From: Aurantimonas sp965217685
GTDB lineage: Bacteria > Pseudomonadota > Alphaproteobacteria > Rhizobiales > Rhizobiaceae
DNA length: 64,000 nt
Reading direction: 5' to 3'
Assembly: GCA_965217685.1 (NCBI GenBank)
Contig: CBDCIZ010000003.1
Coordinates: 1,054,001-1,118,000 of the forward strand
Of this stretch, positions 9,713 through 19,039 are shown piece after piece. The notes beneath the pieces are model-generated. The model was given only the letters and a program-made list of their open reading frames with translations. It was not told the DNA's origin and did no database searches. Position 1 is the stretch's first letter. Each line of letters starts with the position of its first letter. A program made the translations under genes and the position numbers.

Positions 9713-9743
9713 AAAAAGGCCCGGAGCGAAATCGCTCCGGGCC
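9713..9743 (-). terminator. Rho-independent terminator after ctpA
   Basis: Read on the minus strand, GGCCCGGAGCGA pairs with TCGCTCCGGGCC (9718-9743) and is followed by TTTTT (9717-9713). It lies 37 bases past the ctpA stop and ends the long obgE-to-ctpA run. Confidence 0.88.
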
Positions 9744-9779
9744 TCGATGATGCGTGCAACGCCGATGGATGCCGTGCGC

Positions 9780-11123
9780 TCAGTTCGCCGCGTTGGCTTC
9801 CTGCTTCGGCGGGAACATCGCGTTGGTCTTGACGCCGTTCAGGAGGTCGACCGCGTATTGCAGCTGCAGATCGTCCTTCTTCTCCGGCGGCACGTAGTCG
9901 AGTGAGCCCGAGCCCTCATCGTTCTCTGCATTGCCGGTGATGTGGCCGCGCAGCGAGGACTCGCCGCGCGATATCTCGTCATCGGGCGAAAGACCCATCT
10001 GCTCGCGGATTTCCTTCGGCAGCGGCTGCTCGACCGCGATGTCCGGATCGATGCCGCGGCCCTGGATCGAGCGGCCCGACGGCGTGTAGTAGAGTGCCGT
10101 GGTCAGGCGCAGGGCGCCGTTGGTGCCGAGCGGTATGATCGTCTGGACCGAGCCCTTGCCGAAGGAACGCGAGCCGACGATGGTCGCCCGGCGCTGATCC
10201 TGCAGGGCACCCGCGACGATCTCGGAGGCCGAGGCCGAACCGCCATTGACGAGGACGACCAGCGGTTTGCCCTGGATGTCGTCGCCGTTGCGGGCGTTGT
10301 AGCGGCGGGTCTCGTCGGCGTTGCGGCCGCGGGTCGAGACGATCTCTCCCGAGTTCAGGAAGGCGTCGGAGACGGACACCGCCTCGTCGAGCAGGCCGCC
10401 CGGATTGCGGCGCAGATCGACGATGAAGCCTTTGACCTTGTCCTTGCCGACCTTCTCTTCGATGTCGGAGATCGCATCCTCGAGCCCGACCGTGGTCTGC
10501 TCGTTGAACTTCAGGAGCTTGATGTAGCCGACATCGCCGCCTTCGACCGAGTGGCGCACCGACGGCACCTTGATCTCTTCGCGATTGATGTTCATGCGGA
10601 TCGGCTTCTGGGCGCCCTTGCGCACGATGGTCAAATCGACGCTGGAGCCGATGTCGCCCTTCATCTTCTCGACCGCTTCCGAGAGCGTCAGGCCGCGAAC
10701 CTGTTCGCCGTTGATCTCGGCGATGAGGTCGCCGGCGAGAATGCCGGCCTTGTCGGCGGGAGTGCCTTCGAAGGGCGAGACCACCTTGACGAGTTCGTCC
10801 TCCATGGTGACCTCGATGCCCAGGCCGCCGAACTCGCCGCGGGTCTCGGTGCGCATGTCCGCCGCTTCCTTGGAGTTCATGTAGCTCGAATGCGGATCGA
10901 GCGAGGTCAGCATGCCGTTGATAGCCGTCTCGATCAGCTTCTGATCGTCGGGCTTGTCAACATATTGGGCACGCACCCGCTCGAAAACGTCACCGAAGAT
11001 CGCAAGCTGGCGATAGGTGTCGGAGCCGGCCGCATTGGCGACGCCGGAATTCTGACTGACGACGGTGATCGCCGTTGCTCCCATCAGTGCCCCAGCGAAC
11101 AGTATCGTGAGCTTACGAATCAT
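9780..11123 (-). CDS. ctpA: Carboxyl-terminal processing protease (S41 family)
   Basis: A 447-residue periplasmic S41 protease. Residues 1-32 are a signal peptide (MIRKLTILFAGALMGAT, ending ANAAG), followed by a helical segment, a PDZ domain at about residues 97-170 and the catalytic core. The serine/lysine dyad is visible as Ser298 in NGGSASASEI and Lys323 in FGKGSVQ, with the 25-residue spacing found in E. coli Tsp. The ATG at 11123 is chosen because it opens the signal peptide; the frame stays open upstream only because it overlaps envC. It overlaps the envC stop by 11 bases. The pair with EnvC suggests control of wall hydrolases. Confidence 0.95.
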   Translation of the reverse strand: MIRKLTILFAGALMGATAITVVSQNSGVANAAGSDTYRQLAIFGDVFERVRAQYVDKPDDQKLIETAINGMLTSLDPHSSYMNSKEAADMRTETRGEFGGLGIEVTMEDELVKVVSPFEGTPADKAGILAGDLIAEINGEQVRGLTLSEAVEKMKGDIGSSVDLTIVRKGAQKPIRMNINREEIKVPSVRHSVEGGDVGYIKLLKFNEQTTVGLEDAISDIEEKVGKDKVKGFIVDLRRNPGGLLDEAVSVSDAFLNSGEIVSTRGRNADETRRYNARNGDDIQGKPLVVLVNGGSASASEIVAGALQDQRRATIVGSRSFGKGSVQTIIPLGTNGALRLTTALYYTPSGRSIQGRGIDPDIAVEQPLPKEIREQMGLSPDDEISRGESSLRGHITGNAENDEGSGSLDYVPPEKKDDLQLQYAVDLLNGVKTNAMFPPKQEANAAN

Positions 11124-13107
11124 TCCTCGTCCTTCCAGAGGGGTCGTCCATCCACCATGGAGACGGATCGACCGGTTTCCCGTCCTTGCGAAACTCGACG
11201 TAGAGCGCGGGCTCCAACGCACCGAATTCCGCGACTGCCACGCTTGCCACGCGCCTCGCGCCCATCGTCGCAACCGGTTCGCCCGCGGAAACGAACTGCC
11301 CGGCTTCGACGTCGATCCGGTCCATCCCGGCCAGCACGACATGATAGCCATCGCCCGCATCCAGGATCAAGAGTTGACCGTAGGAACGGAAGGGGCCGGC
11401 GTAAAGAACGGTCGCGTCGGCCGGTGCCGTCACCACGTCATCAGCCCGTGCGGCGATCGACATGCCGGTCGCCTCCCGACCGATATCGTCCTCACTGCCA
11501 TAGCGGATCACGGTGCGACCCGCGACAGGCATCGACAATCGGCCTTTCATTGTCGAAAATGCGGCGGTCGGTGCGAGCCTTGCCGTCTCACGGCGAAGTG
11601 TGCCGATGTCGTATTGCGGCGTGACGGTCGCAACCGGCCCGCCATCGGCCTTCGGCCCCGTCAGCCCGCCGGTGTCGGGCTCCAGGGAAGCCAGTTCCGT
11701 CAGGGCCTCAGAGGAAGCCGCAGAGGGAGCTGCCGCCGGGTCTACGGAGGAGTTCGCCGAAGGCGATGCCGATTGCGGCTCCGTGCCCGATCGCGCGCTG
11801 GCCGTCTCGGACGTTCCGGCCGGCGGCAAGGAGGCGGGATCGATCGGGGCCGAGCCGGCGGCGATCGCCGGTTGATCGCCGCTGCCATCGGCCGCAGTCC
11901 TCTGCGTCCCGTCCGCTGCCGCAGGCGTTTGCGCCGCTCCAGCTTCGGCGGTCTTCGGCACATCGGCCGCTTGATCGCGCGCCGATCGCTCGGCCGTTTC
12001 GCGAGCGGCGACCCGCTGCGTCTCGGTCTGTCGTTCGGCCGCCGCCTGTCGCTCGGCCTCCAGCCGCGCCGCTTCCGCCTTCCTGGCATCCGCAATGCGT
12101 GTTGCTTCGGCCTTGGCGGCGGCCTTGCGCGTGGCCTCTTCGCTGGCACGGGCGCTTTCGGCGTCGGCCTGCAGCGAGGCAATCAAATCCTGAAGGTCGC
12201 TGGCCTTGCCGGCAAGTCCGGCGGCCTTGTCGCTTTCGGTCGCGCGGCGGTCGCGGTTGACCGCCTCCAGCTTTTCCTTTTCGTCGAAGAGCCGGGCGAG
12301 CCGGGCGTCCTCCTCGCGATGCCGGGTCATCTGCGCGGCGTAGGTCGTCTTTTCCGCATCGATCGACTCGCGCACCTTCGCCAGTCGATCGAGATCGGCA
12401 ACGAGCAACTGGGTCTCCTTTCGGATCGACGGGACCACGGCGCCGAGAAGGATCGCGCTACGCACCGATCCGAGCGCGTCCTGCGGCTTGACCAGCAGCG
12501 CCGGTGGTGGTTTTCGGCCCATCCGTTCGAGCGCCGCAAGAACCCCCGCGAGCACGCCCCGTCGCTCGCGCAGCGAACCCTTGATCGTGCCCTCTTCGAC
12601 GGCGAGGCGGTCGATGCGGCCTTCGGTTGCGGTCAGGTTTGCGCTGATCGCCTTCTGCACGGCGGCGGCGTCGATCATCGCCTGGCGGATGCTGTCCTGA
12701 TCGGCGGCGAGATTGGCGATCTCGGCATCGAGCGACTGCACCGTCTCTTCCGACAGCTTGATGTTCGCCGCAACGGCGTCGAGTTCTGCGGCCGATCGAT
12801 GCCGCTGCTCTTCAAGGATTTGCGAGCGCTCGACATCGCCGGGTGAGGCGGTCGTTGCATTCGCCATGCGGTCAGAGAATCCGCCGGCGGCGGACGGCAG
12901 AGCCGGATCGACGGACCCCGTGGTTATGGCATCGACCGCCAGCGCATCGCCTGACGGGGCGTCGATGGACGGAGAATCAGGTGGCGAGTGCGTGCCGGCC
13001 GCGATGACCGGCCCCAGCGGCCATGCCAGGACGGCGACGCCGACCAGCGCAACAAGGCACGAACGGGCAACCGCTAAGCGGTGACGCCTACCCGAGCTTT
13101 CGTTCAT
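11113..13107 (-). CDS. Murein hydrolase activator EnvC-like, degenerate LytM/M23 domain
   Basis: A 664-residue exported protein. A signal-anchor segment lies at about residues 12-38, a Pro/Ser/Asp-rich stretch follows, then a long coiled coil at roughly residues 95-330, an Ala/Glu/Arg-rich helix and a low-complexity linker to about residue 510, and a C-terminal LytM (M23) domain. In the LytM domain the zinc ligands are lost: the HxGxD position reads TGMSI and the HxH position reads HVVLAG. This is as in EnvC, which activates amidases and is not itself an enzyme. The ATG at 13107 (MNESSGRRHRL) precedes the signal segment. It is coupled to ctpA downstream, and a 290-base gap separates it from rlmH upstream. 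Confidence 0.88.
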   Translation of the reverse strand: MNESSGRRHRLAVARSCLVALVGVAVLAWPLGPVIAAGTHSPPDSPSIDAPSGDALAVDAITTGSVDPALPSAAGGFSDRMANATTASPGDVERSQILEEQRHRSAAELDAVAANIKLSEETVQSLDAEIANLAADQDSIRQAMIDAAAVQKAISANLTATEGRIDRLAVEEGTIKGSLRERRGVLAGVLAALERMGRKPPPALLVKPQDALGSVRSAILLGAVVPSIRKETQLLVADLDRLAKVRESIDAEKTTYAAQMTRHREEDARLARLFDEKEKLEAVNRDRRATESDKAAGLAGKASDLQDLIASLQADAESARASEEATRKAAAKAEATRIADARKAEAARLEAERQAAAERQTETQRVAARETAERSARDQAADVPKTAEAGAAQTPAAADGTQRTAADGSGDQPAIAAGSAPIDPASLPPAGTSETASARSGTEPQSASPSANSSVDPAAAPSAASSEALTELASLEPDTGGLTGPKADGGPVATVTPQYDIGTLRRETARLAPTAAFSTMKGRLSMPVAGRTVIRYGSEDDIGREATGMSIAARADDVVTAPADATVLYAGPFRSYGQLLILDAGDGYHVVLAGMDRIDVEAGQFVSAGEPVATMGARRVASVAVAEFGALEPALYVEFRKDGKPVDPSPWWMDDPSGRTRNDS

Positions 13108-13373
13108 CCCGCCCTGATCCCGACGCTGGATCAAATGCCCCCGCTTCCTGGCCTGTCGCACGCATCATTCGGGCGTCCATCCGCGCATCGCTCCATGGAG
13201 CAATGCGGGTGACGTCTTCACGAACGCGATGGTAGAGACCGCACCGTTAACAATCGATCAACCATCACGGATTTGCCGGCAAATTCCTATCCGGGCAATC
13301 CATCAAAAAGCGGGCGCCCGGCGGCCAACGGCAAAAATTCTAAAACTGTGGCCTCAGGGAACCAGCGGACAAC

Positions 13374-13407
13374 CCAGGGATCGGGATCGGCCAGGGATCA
13401 GGATCGG
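13374..13407. repeat. 17-bp tandem repeat spanning the rlmH stop codon
   Basis: CCAGGGATCGGGATCGG (13374-13390) is followed directly by CCAGGGATCAGGATCGG (13391-13407), with one mismatch. The second copy contains the rlmH stop and last codons, so the duplication lies across the gene end without altering the conserved HPYHR. Confidence 0.85.
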
Positions 13408-13880
13408 TGATAGGGATGACCGGCCAGGATCGTCGCGGCGCGGTAGAGTTGCTCGGCGACGAGGATGCGGGCGATCTGATGGGGAAAGGTCATCCGGCCG
13501 AGGGACACGACCACCTCGGCGCTCGACCGGAGCCCGGCGTCATGGCCGTCCGGACCGCCGATCAGCAGCGCCAGGTCGCGCTTGCCGTCGTCGCGCAGCC
13601 TCCCGATTAGCGCGGCGAATTCCTCCGACGACAGCGTTTTGCCGCGCTCGTCGAGAACGAGGTGGGCGCTTTCGGGCGCCAGGCTCGCGACGAGCTTGCC
13701 GGCCTCCTCGGCCTTTCGCTCGTCCGCGGACTTCAGGCGGGATTCGGGATATTCGTTGAGGCCTTGATAATCGAGGGCGAGCGGCGCACCGGTCTTCTTC
13801 AAGCGATCGAGATAGCGATCGGCGAGATCCTTTTCCGGCCCGGCCTTCATTCGGCCAACGGCCGCGATCGTCAAACGCAT
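13398..13880 (-). CDS. rlmH: 23S rRNA (pseudouridine1915-N3)-methyltransferase
   Basis: A 160-residue SPOUT-family methyltransferase that methylates pseudouridine 1915 of 23S rRNA on the assembled 70S ribosome. The start MRLTIAAVGRMKAGPE, the LDERGK segment, the AdoMet-binding knot FLIGGPDG-type motif (here ALLIGGPDGHD) and the C-terminal EQLYRAATILAGHPYHR are all conserved. The ATG at 13880 is chosen; the 32 residues that could extend it upstream are not conserved. It follows rsfS by 201 bases, the usual rsfS-rlmH pairing. Confidence 0.96.
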   Translation of the reverse strand: MRLTIAAVGRMKAGPEKDLADRYLDRLKKTGAPLALDYQGLNEYPESRLKSADERKAEEAGKLVASLAPESAHLVLDERGKTLSSEEFAALIGRLRDDGKRDLALLIGGPDGHDAGLRSSAEVVVSLGRMTFPHQIARILVAEQLYRAATILAGHPYHRS

Positions 13881-14081
13881 GACCTGGCCTTCTGCTGAGC
13901 ACCGATAGGCACATGGCGAGAAGCAAGGCCGATCACAGCCAAGCCTTGCCACGCCTTTTGCCGCCCTTGGCCACAATCATGGCTGGTGGAAACGTACCGG
14001 AGCGCATCCCGCCCGTTCGATGGGCGCGATTGCAGGCAGCCATCCCTTGGCCGTTCCCTGGGCATTCATGACAGACGGCGG

Positions 14082-14531
14082 TCAGTGGACCGTCGCGTCT
14101 CCCACGTCGCCGATGGTCCACATCTTCTCGATGTTGTAGAAGCTTCTCACTTCCGGTCGGAAGATGTGGATGATGATGTCGCCGGTGTCGATCAGAACCC
14201 AGTCGCCGTTCTGCAGACCCTCGACCTTCGACTGACTGACGCCGAAGTTCTTGAGGTCGCGCAGAAGGTGCTCGGCCACGGCGTTGACATGGCGGCTCGA
14301 CCGTCCGGAGACGATCACCATATAATCGGCCAGCGCCGACTTGCCGTTCATGTCGATGGAGACGATGTCCTCGCCCTTCGAATCTTCGAGACTCGAAATC
14401 ACGAGATCGATTGCGTTCCGGCCAACCGAACGATCGGTGGCGGGCACGTCGGAAGGAGCCGTCAACGTGACCTCCTTCGTTTCAGCCGCATGTCGCAGTG
14501 TCGTTTTCCCTTTCCCTGGGGAGGTGGCCAT
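14082..14531 (-). CDS. rsfS: Ribosomal silencing factor RsfS
   Basis: A 149-residue protein of the RsfS/Iojap family, which binds L14 and keeps the ribosomal subunits apart when nutrients are low. The conserved block starts near residue 35 and includes KGEDIVSIDMNGKSALADY, VSGRSSRHVNAVAEHL and GDWVLIDTGDIIIHIF. The ATG at 14531 (MATSPGKGK) gives an N-terminal tail of about 30 residues; an ATG at 14573 is possible but adds non-conserved residues. It sits between nadD and rlmH, the normal order. Confidence 0.95.
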   Translation of the reverse strand: MATSPGKGKTTLRHAAETKEVTLTAPSDVPATDRSVGRNAIDLVISSLEDSKGEDIVSIDMNGKSALADYMVIVSGRSSRHVNAVAEHLLRDLKNFGVSQSKVEGLQNGDWVLIDTGDIIIHIFRPEVRSFYNIEKMWTIGDVGDATVH

Positions 14532-14657
14532 GGCGCGAATGCCACAAACCGAAATGGCCGGGCATTCCATCATTTAGGCAGTGTTCCGTGTCCGTTTCAA
14601 GACGCGGCAAATCACCTTGCGGCAGATGTGACGGCAAAGCCGCGTTGCGTGGTGAGC

Positions 14658-15296
14658 TCAGCCGGCCCGAAGCAAGCTCGAGGACGCCGCCGAACGCGGC
14701 CCGTGCAGAAAGACCCAGGCCGGTGGAGCGCGATACGGCAGCGCCGCGGCGTCGGTCTCGGGCAGCCGCGCCCACGCGAAACGCTGAGCCATCTTCGCCG
14801 ACAGCACGGACAGCGTCGCACCCGGCCGGTCGACGATAGCGATGGGAAAGCGGCTCGCGATCACCTGCCAATCCTGCCAGCGGTCGAAACTGGCCAGACT
14901 GTCGGCGCCCATGATCCAGACGAAGCGAACGTCGGGTCGGCGGCGCTTCAGGAGCGCCAGCGTGTCTGCGGTGTAGCGGATACGATGGGCGGCTTCGAAG
15001 GCGGTGACGACGTGACGCGGGCCGCGGGCCAGCGCCCGCACCGCGTCGAGGCGCTCGCCGATGGGTTTGAGATTGCCATGATCCTTCAGGGGATTGCCCG
15101 GCGAAACGATCCACCAGACCCTGTCGAGGCAAAGCCGCTTCAGCGCTGTCTCGGCGACCAGGCGATGGCCGGCATGGGGTGGATTGAACGAGCCACCGAA
15201 CAGGCCGATCGTCATCCCCGCTTGCGTGTGCGGAATCGCCAGCGCGCCGCGCGCCGCGGCGGCGTCCTGGTCGCCCGCCGACGTCCAGTGTCTCAC
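14658..15296 (-). CDS. nadD: Nicotinate-nucleotide adenylyltransferase
   Basis: A 212-residue enzyme that adenylates nicotinate mononucleotide in NAD synthesis. The GLFGGSFNPPHAGH nucleotidyltransferase motif lies at about residues 31-44, WWIVSPGNPLK follows, and the RFVWIMGADSLASFDRW segment is conserved. The C-terminal motif is divergent (DAAALPYRAPPAWVFLHG). The start at 15296 gives a 27-residue leader before the core, as in other rhizobial NadD proteins; an internal ATG at residue 28 is an alternative. It lies 24 bases after proA. Confidence 0.94.
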   Translation of the reverse strand: MRHWTSAGDQDAAAARGALAIPHTQAGMTIGLFGGSFNPPHAGHRLVAETALKRLCLDRVWWIVSPGNPLKDHGNLKPIGERLDAVRALARGPRHVVTAFEAAHRIRYTADTLALLKRRRPDVRFVWIMGADSLASFDRWQDWQVIASRFPIAIVDRPGATLSVLSAKMAQRFAWARLPETDAAALPYRAPPAWVFLHGPRSAASSSLLRAG

Positions 15297-15320
15297 GATT
15301 CGTACTTCATGGACGCGCCA

Positions 15321-16607
15321 TCACGGTCGTGTCTGGCCGACGCCGCGAACGCGGTAGTTGAAGCTCGTGAGTTGCTCGACGCCGACCGGCCCCCGCGCAT
15401 GCATCTTGCCCGTCGCGATGCCGATCTCGGCGCCCATGCCGAACTCGCCGCCATCGGCGAACTGCGTCGAGGCGTTGTGCAGCAGGATCGCCGAATCGAT
15501 GCCGGCGAAGAAGCGCTCTGCGACGGCTGCATCTTCGGTCACGATCGCCTCGGTATGGTGGGACGAATGGCCCTCGATGTGCTCGATCGCGCCGTCGACG
15601 CCGTCGACGAGTGCCACGGAGATGATCGCGTCGAGATATTCGGTGACGAAATCTTCTGCGCTCGCAGGCTCCGCGATCGGATAGTGGCGGCGCACTTCCT
15701 CGCTGGCACGGATTTCGCAGCCGGCATCGCCGAGCGCCTCGAGGAGAGGCAGAAGATGGGTGTCGGCGACGGCCCGGTCGACAAGCAGCGTCTCGGCCGA
15801 GCCGCAGATGCCGGTCCGTCGCATCTTGGAATTGACGACGATCCCGGTCGCCATGGCGAGATCGGCGGCGCCGTCCACATAAACGTGACAAAGGCCTTCC
15901 AGATGGGCGAAGACCGGCACGCGCGCCTCGTCCTGAACACGGGCGACCAGCGACTTGCCGCCGCGCGGCACGATCACGTCGATGTTTCCGGAAAGCCCCT
16001 TGAGCATCTCGCCGACCGCGGCCCGGTCGCTGGACGGCACCAGCTGGATCGCAGCCTGCGGCAGGCCCGCATGGACGAGCCCGGCCACCAGCGCGGCATG
16101 GATCGCCGCTGAGGAGCGGGCCGAGTCCGAGCCGCCCCGCAGGATGACGGCGTTGCCGGATTTCAGGCACAGCGCGCCTGCATCGGCGGTGACGTTCGGC
16201 CGGCTTTCATAGATGACGCCGACGACACCGAGCGGCGTGCGCACACGCGAGATCGCCAAGCCGTTCGGCCGGGTCCATCCGGCGATCTCCGCCCCCACCG
16301 GATCGGGCAGAGCGGCGACGGCGCGAAGCCCTTCCGCAATCGACGCGATCCGCTCTTCGCTCAGCGTCAGCCGGTCGATTAAGGCGGCGGCCATGGAAGT
16401 CTTCTCGGCGCGCGCCAGATCGGCGGCGTTCTCGACGAGAATAGCCCGGCGGGTTTCCCAAAGCACGTCGGCCGCGGCCAACAGCGCCTCGTTCTTCTCC
16501 GCGGTCGGCGCCTGCGCCAGAACGCGGGCCGCGACGCGGGCCCGCTTACCCATCGCCTGCATCAGTGCTTCGATCGAATTTCCTTCGATCACCGCCTTAT
16601 CGAGCAT
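15321..16607 (-). CDS. proA: Glutamate-5-semialdehyde dehydrogenase (gamma-glutamyl phosphate reductase)
   Basis: The second enzyme of proline synthesis, 428 residues, reducing gamma-glutamyl phosphate with NADPH. It has the aldehyde dehydrogenase fold with GVIYESRPNVTADAGALCLKSGNA and the catalytic cysteine Cys268 in RRTGICGSAE. The C-terminus has the family-typical FGMGAEIGIATGKMHARGPVG. It follows proB by 98 bases, and nadD comes next. All hallmark residues are intact. Confidence 0.97.
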   Translation of the reverse strand: MLDKAVIEGNSIEALMQAMGKRARVAARVLAQAPTAEKNEALLAAADVLWETRRAILVENAADLARAEKTSMAAALIDRLTLSEERIASIAEGLRAVAALPDPVGAEIAGWTRPNGLAISRVRTPLGVVGVIYESRPNVTADAGALCLKSGNAVILRGGSDSARSSAAIHAALVAGLVHAGLPQAAIQLVPSSDRAAVGEMLKGLSGNIDVIVPRGGKSLVARVQDEARVPVFAHLEGLCHVYVDGAADLAMATGIVVNSKMRRTGICGSAETLLVDRAVADTHLLPLLEALGDAGCEIRASEEVRRHYPIAEPASAEDFVTEYLDAIISVALVDGVDGAIEHIEGHSSHHTEAIVTEDAAVAERFFAGIDSAILLHNASTQFADGGEFGMGAEIGIATGKMHARGPVGVEQLTSFNYRVRGVGQTRP

Positions 16608-16705
16608 CGCTCCGTCCTCCTTCCGTCAACCACGCCGTATTGCCGGTCTTCGGCTCCATCCTGCCGTCCGGCCACGGGAGTGGTCGACGAGCCGTTCGAG
16701 CGCCC

Positions 16706-17878
16706 TCAGGCGCGGCGCAACTCCGGGTCTTCGTCGTCCGCCGCGATCCCGCGTGTTTCCATGGCAAGGTCGTCGCGGTGGATCACCGCACTGCGGCCTT
16801 CATAGCCCAGCGCGCCGGTGATGTCCGCCGACTTCAAGCCCGCGATCAGGCGCGCCTCGTTCGCATCGTAGGAGACGACGCCGCGCGCGACGACCCGCCC
16901 GCCGAGATCGACCACCGTCACCGTGTCGCCGCGCGAAAATTCGCCCTCGACCCGTTTGATGCCGGCTGGCAGCAGGCTCTTGCCCTGATCCAGTGCACTG
17001 GCGGCTCCGGCATCGACGACGAGCCTGCCATGGGTCGACAGATGCCCGGCGATCCAGCGTTTTCGCGCCGCAACCGGATTGCCGCTGGCGTGAAACAGCG
17101 TCGCCCGCTCGCCTTTTTCGATGGCGCCGAGCGGATAGAGCCGGTTGCCGGCGGTGATGATCATCGCCGTGCCCGACCCCGTCGCGATCTTGCCGGCGTC
17201 TATCTTCGTCTTCATGCCGCCGCGCGACAACTCCGAGCCGGCCGAACCCGCCATCGCCTCGATCGCCGGGGTGATGCGCTCGACGATGGGAATGTGCTTT
17301 GCCAACGGATCGAGCCCCGGCGGCGCGGTGTAAAGTCCGTCGATATCCGAGAGAAGCAAGAGGAGGTCGGCGTCGAGCATGGTCGCGACGCGGGCCGCGA
17401 GACGGTCGTTGTCGCCGTAGCGGATTTCGGAGGTCGCGACGGTGTCGTTCTCGTTGATCACCGGCACCGCGCCGAGCGAGAGCAGCGTGGCGATCGTCGC
17501 GCGGGCATTGAGGTAGCGGCGGCGCTCCTCGGTGTCGCCGAGGGTAAGCAAGATCTGCCCGGCCTCGATACCGTGGCGGCCGAGGATTTCGAGATAAGTG
17601 CCGGACAGTGCGATCTGCCCGACCGAGGCCGCGGCCTGGCTTTCCTCGAGGCGCAAGGGGCCGGCTGGCAGCTTGAGAATGCGGCGGCCGAGCGCGATGG
17701 CGCCGGAGGAAACGACGAGAATCTCGCGGCCCTCGCCCTTCAGTCGCGCAATGTCCTCGCACAACGACTCCAGCCAGGTCCGTTTCAGGCCGCGCTGTCG
17801 ATCGACGAGCAGCGAAGAGCCGATCTTCACGACGATGCGGCGATAGCCTGCCAGAAGGTTGGTCGTCTCGCGCGTCAC
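16706..17878 (-). CDS. proB: Glutamate 5-kinase
   Basis: The first enzyme of proline synthesis, 390 residues, phosphorylating glutamate. An amino acid kinase domain (RIVVKIGSSLLVD to about residue 260, with INENDTVAT and GMKTKIDAGKIAT) is followed by a C-terminal PUA domain (about residues 280-365). Proline usually inhibits this enzyme. The start is GTG at 17878, which overlaps the obgE stop in a GTGA arrangement, so translation of the two is probably coupled. Confidence 0.97.
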   Translation of the reverse strand: MTRETTNLLAGYRRIVVKIGSSLLVDRQRGLKRTWLESLCEDIARLKGEGREILVVSSGAIALGRRILKLPAGPLRLEESQAAASVGQIALSGTYLEILGRHGIEAGQILLTLGDTEERRRYLNARATIATLLSLGAVPVINENDTVATSEIRYGDNDRLAARVATMLDADLLLLLSDIDGLYTAPPGLDPLAKHIPIVERITPAIEAMAGSAGSELSRGGMKTKIDAGKIATGSGTAMIITAGNRLYPLGAIEKGERATLFHASGNPVAARKRWIAGHLSTHGRLVVDAGAASALDQGKSLLPAGIKRVEGEFSRGDTVTVVDLGGRVVARGVVSYDANEARLIAGLKSADITGALGYEGRSAVIHRDDLAMETRGIAADDEDPELRRA

Positions 17879-18957
17879 GCGTCCGAATCCCAGTCACCCG
17901 ACCCATCGCGGACGTCCCGCTCGGCGGCCGCCACGGCAAAGCGATCGGGCTCGGGTTCCTCTTCGCCGTTCAACCCGACGATCTCGTCGCGCATCATCCG
18001 CATGGCCTCGGTCATGCCCTCGCGGCTGACCGCCGACAGTTCGAGCGGCTTGTGACCGACGGCCTCCGTAAGCTCGGCCAGTTTCTCGGCACGCATCTCG
18101 TCCGTCAGCGTATCGACCTTCGACAGAGCGACGATCTCCGGCTTTTCCGCGAGACCGTGCTCATAGGCCTGAAGCTCGCGGCGCACCGTGCGATAGGCAC
18201 CGGCCACGTCCTCCTCGCTCGCCGAGACGAGATGCAGAAGAACGCTGGTGCGCTCCACATGGCCGAGAAACCGGTCGCCGATACCGACGCCCTCATGGGC
18301 GCCCTCGATAAGACCTGGAATGTCGGCAATGACGAACTCGCGCTCATCGATCTTGGCGACGCCGAGGCCGGGATGCAGCGTGGTGAAGGGATAGTCGGCG
18401 ATTTTCGGCCGCGCGCGGGTGACCGAGGCGAGGAAGGTCGACTTGCCGGCGTTGGGCAGGCCGACGAGCCCGGCGTCGGCGATCAGCTTCAGGCGAAGCC
18501 AGACCGTCATCTCCTGGCCTTCGAGACCGGGATTGGCGCGGCGCGGCGCCTGATTCACGGACGACTTGAAGTAGGCGTTGCCGAAGCCGCCATTGCCGCC
18601 GGCGGCCAGCCGGTGGACCTGTCCCACATGAGTCATGTCGCAGATCAGCCGCTCGTTCTCCTCGTCGAACACCTGCGTGCCGGCGGGGACCTTGAGCGTG
18701 ATGTGAGCCGCATTGGCGCCGTTGCGGTTGCGGCCCATGCCATGCATGCCGGTCTTGGCCTTGAAGTGCTGCTGGTAGCGATAGTCGATCAGCGTGTTCA
18801 GCCCGTCGACCGCCTCGATGAACACGTCGCCGCCACGGCCGCCATCGCCGCCGTCCGGCCCGCCGAACTCGATGTATTTTTCGCGTCGGAACGACACCGA
18901 ACCGGCCCCGCCGTCGCCGGAGCGGATATAGACCTTGGCCTGGTCGAGGAATTTCAT
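17875..18957 (-). CDS. obgE: GTPase Obg
   Basis: A 360-residue Obg GTPase that acts in 50S maturation and the stringent response. The glycine-rich Obg fold occupies residues 1-158 (MKFLDQAKVYIRSGDGGAGS and following), then the G domain with GLPNAGKSTF (G1), DIPGLIEGAH (G3) and SKVD (G4). The C-terminal tail (EEEPEPDRFAVAAAERDVRDGS) is acidic and variable. It lies downstream of rplU-rpmA, GNAT and DUF3833 genes, the usual alphaproteobacterial arrangement, and overlaps proB by 4 bases. Confidence 0.97.
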   Translation of the reverse strand: MKFLDQAKVYIRSGDGGAGSVSFRREKYIEFGGPDGGDGGRGGDVFIEAVDGLNTLIDYRYQQHFKAKTGMHGMGRNRNGANAAHITLKVPAGTQVFDEENERLICDMTHVGQVHRLAAGGNGGFGNAYFKSSVNQAPRRANPGLEGQEMTVWLRLKLIADAGLVGLPNAGKSTFLASVTRARPKIADYPFTTLHPGLGVAKIDEREFVIADIPGLIEGAHEGVGIGDRFLGHVERTSVLLHLVSASEEDVAGAYRTVRRELQAYEHGLAEKPEIVALSKVDTLTDEMRAEKLAELTEAVGHKPLELSAVSREGMTEAMRMMRDEIVGLNGEEEPEPDRFAVAAAERDVRDGSGDWDSDA

Positions 18958-19039
18958 CGTGTCAGCTCTTCATCGGCGTCGGCTCGGTCCCTTTATCGCA
19001 CCAAGAAAGCAGGGCGCGTCGGGTCAAAGCGCAAGGGTG

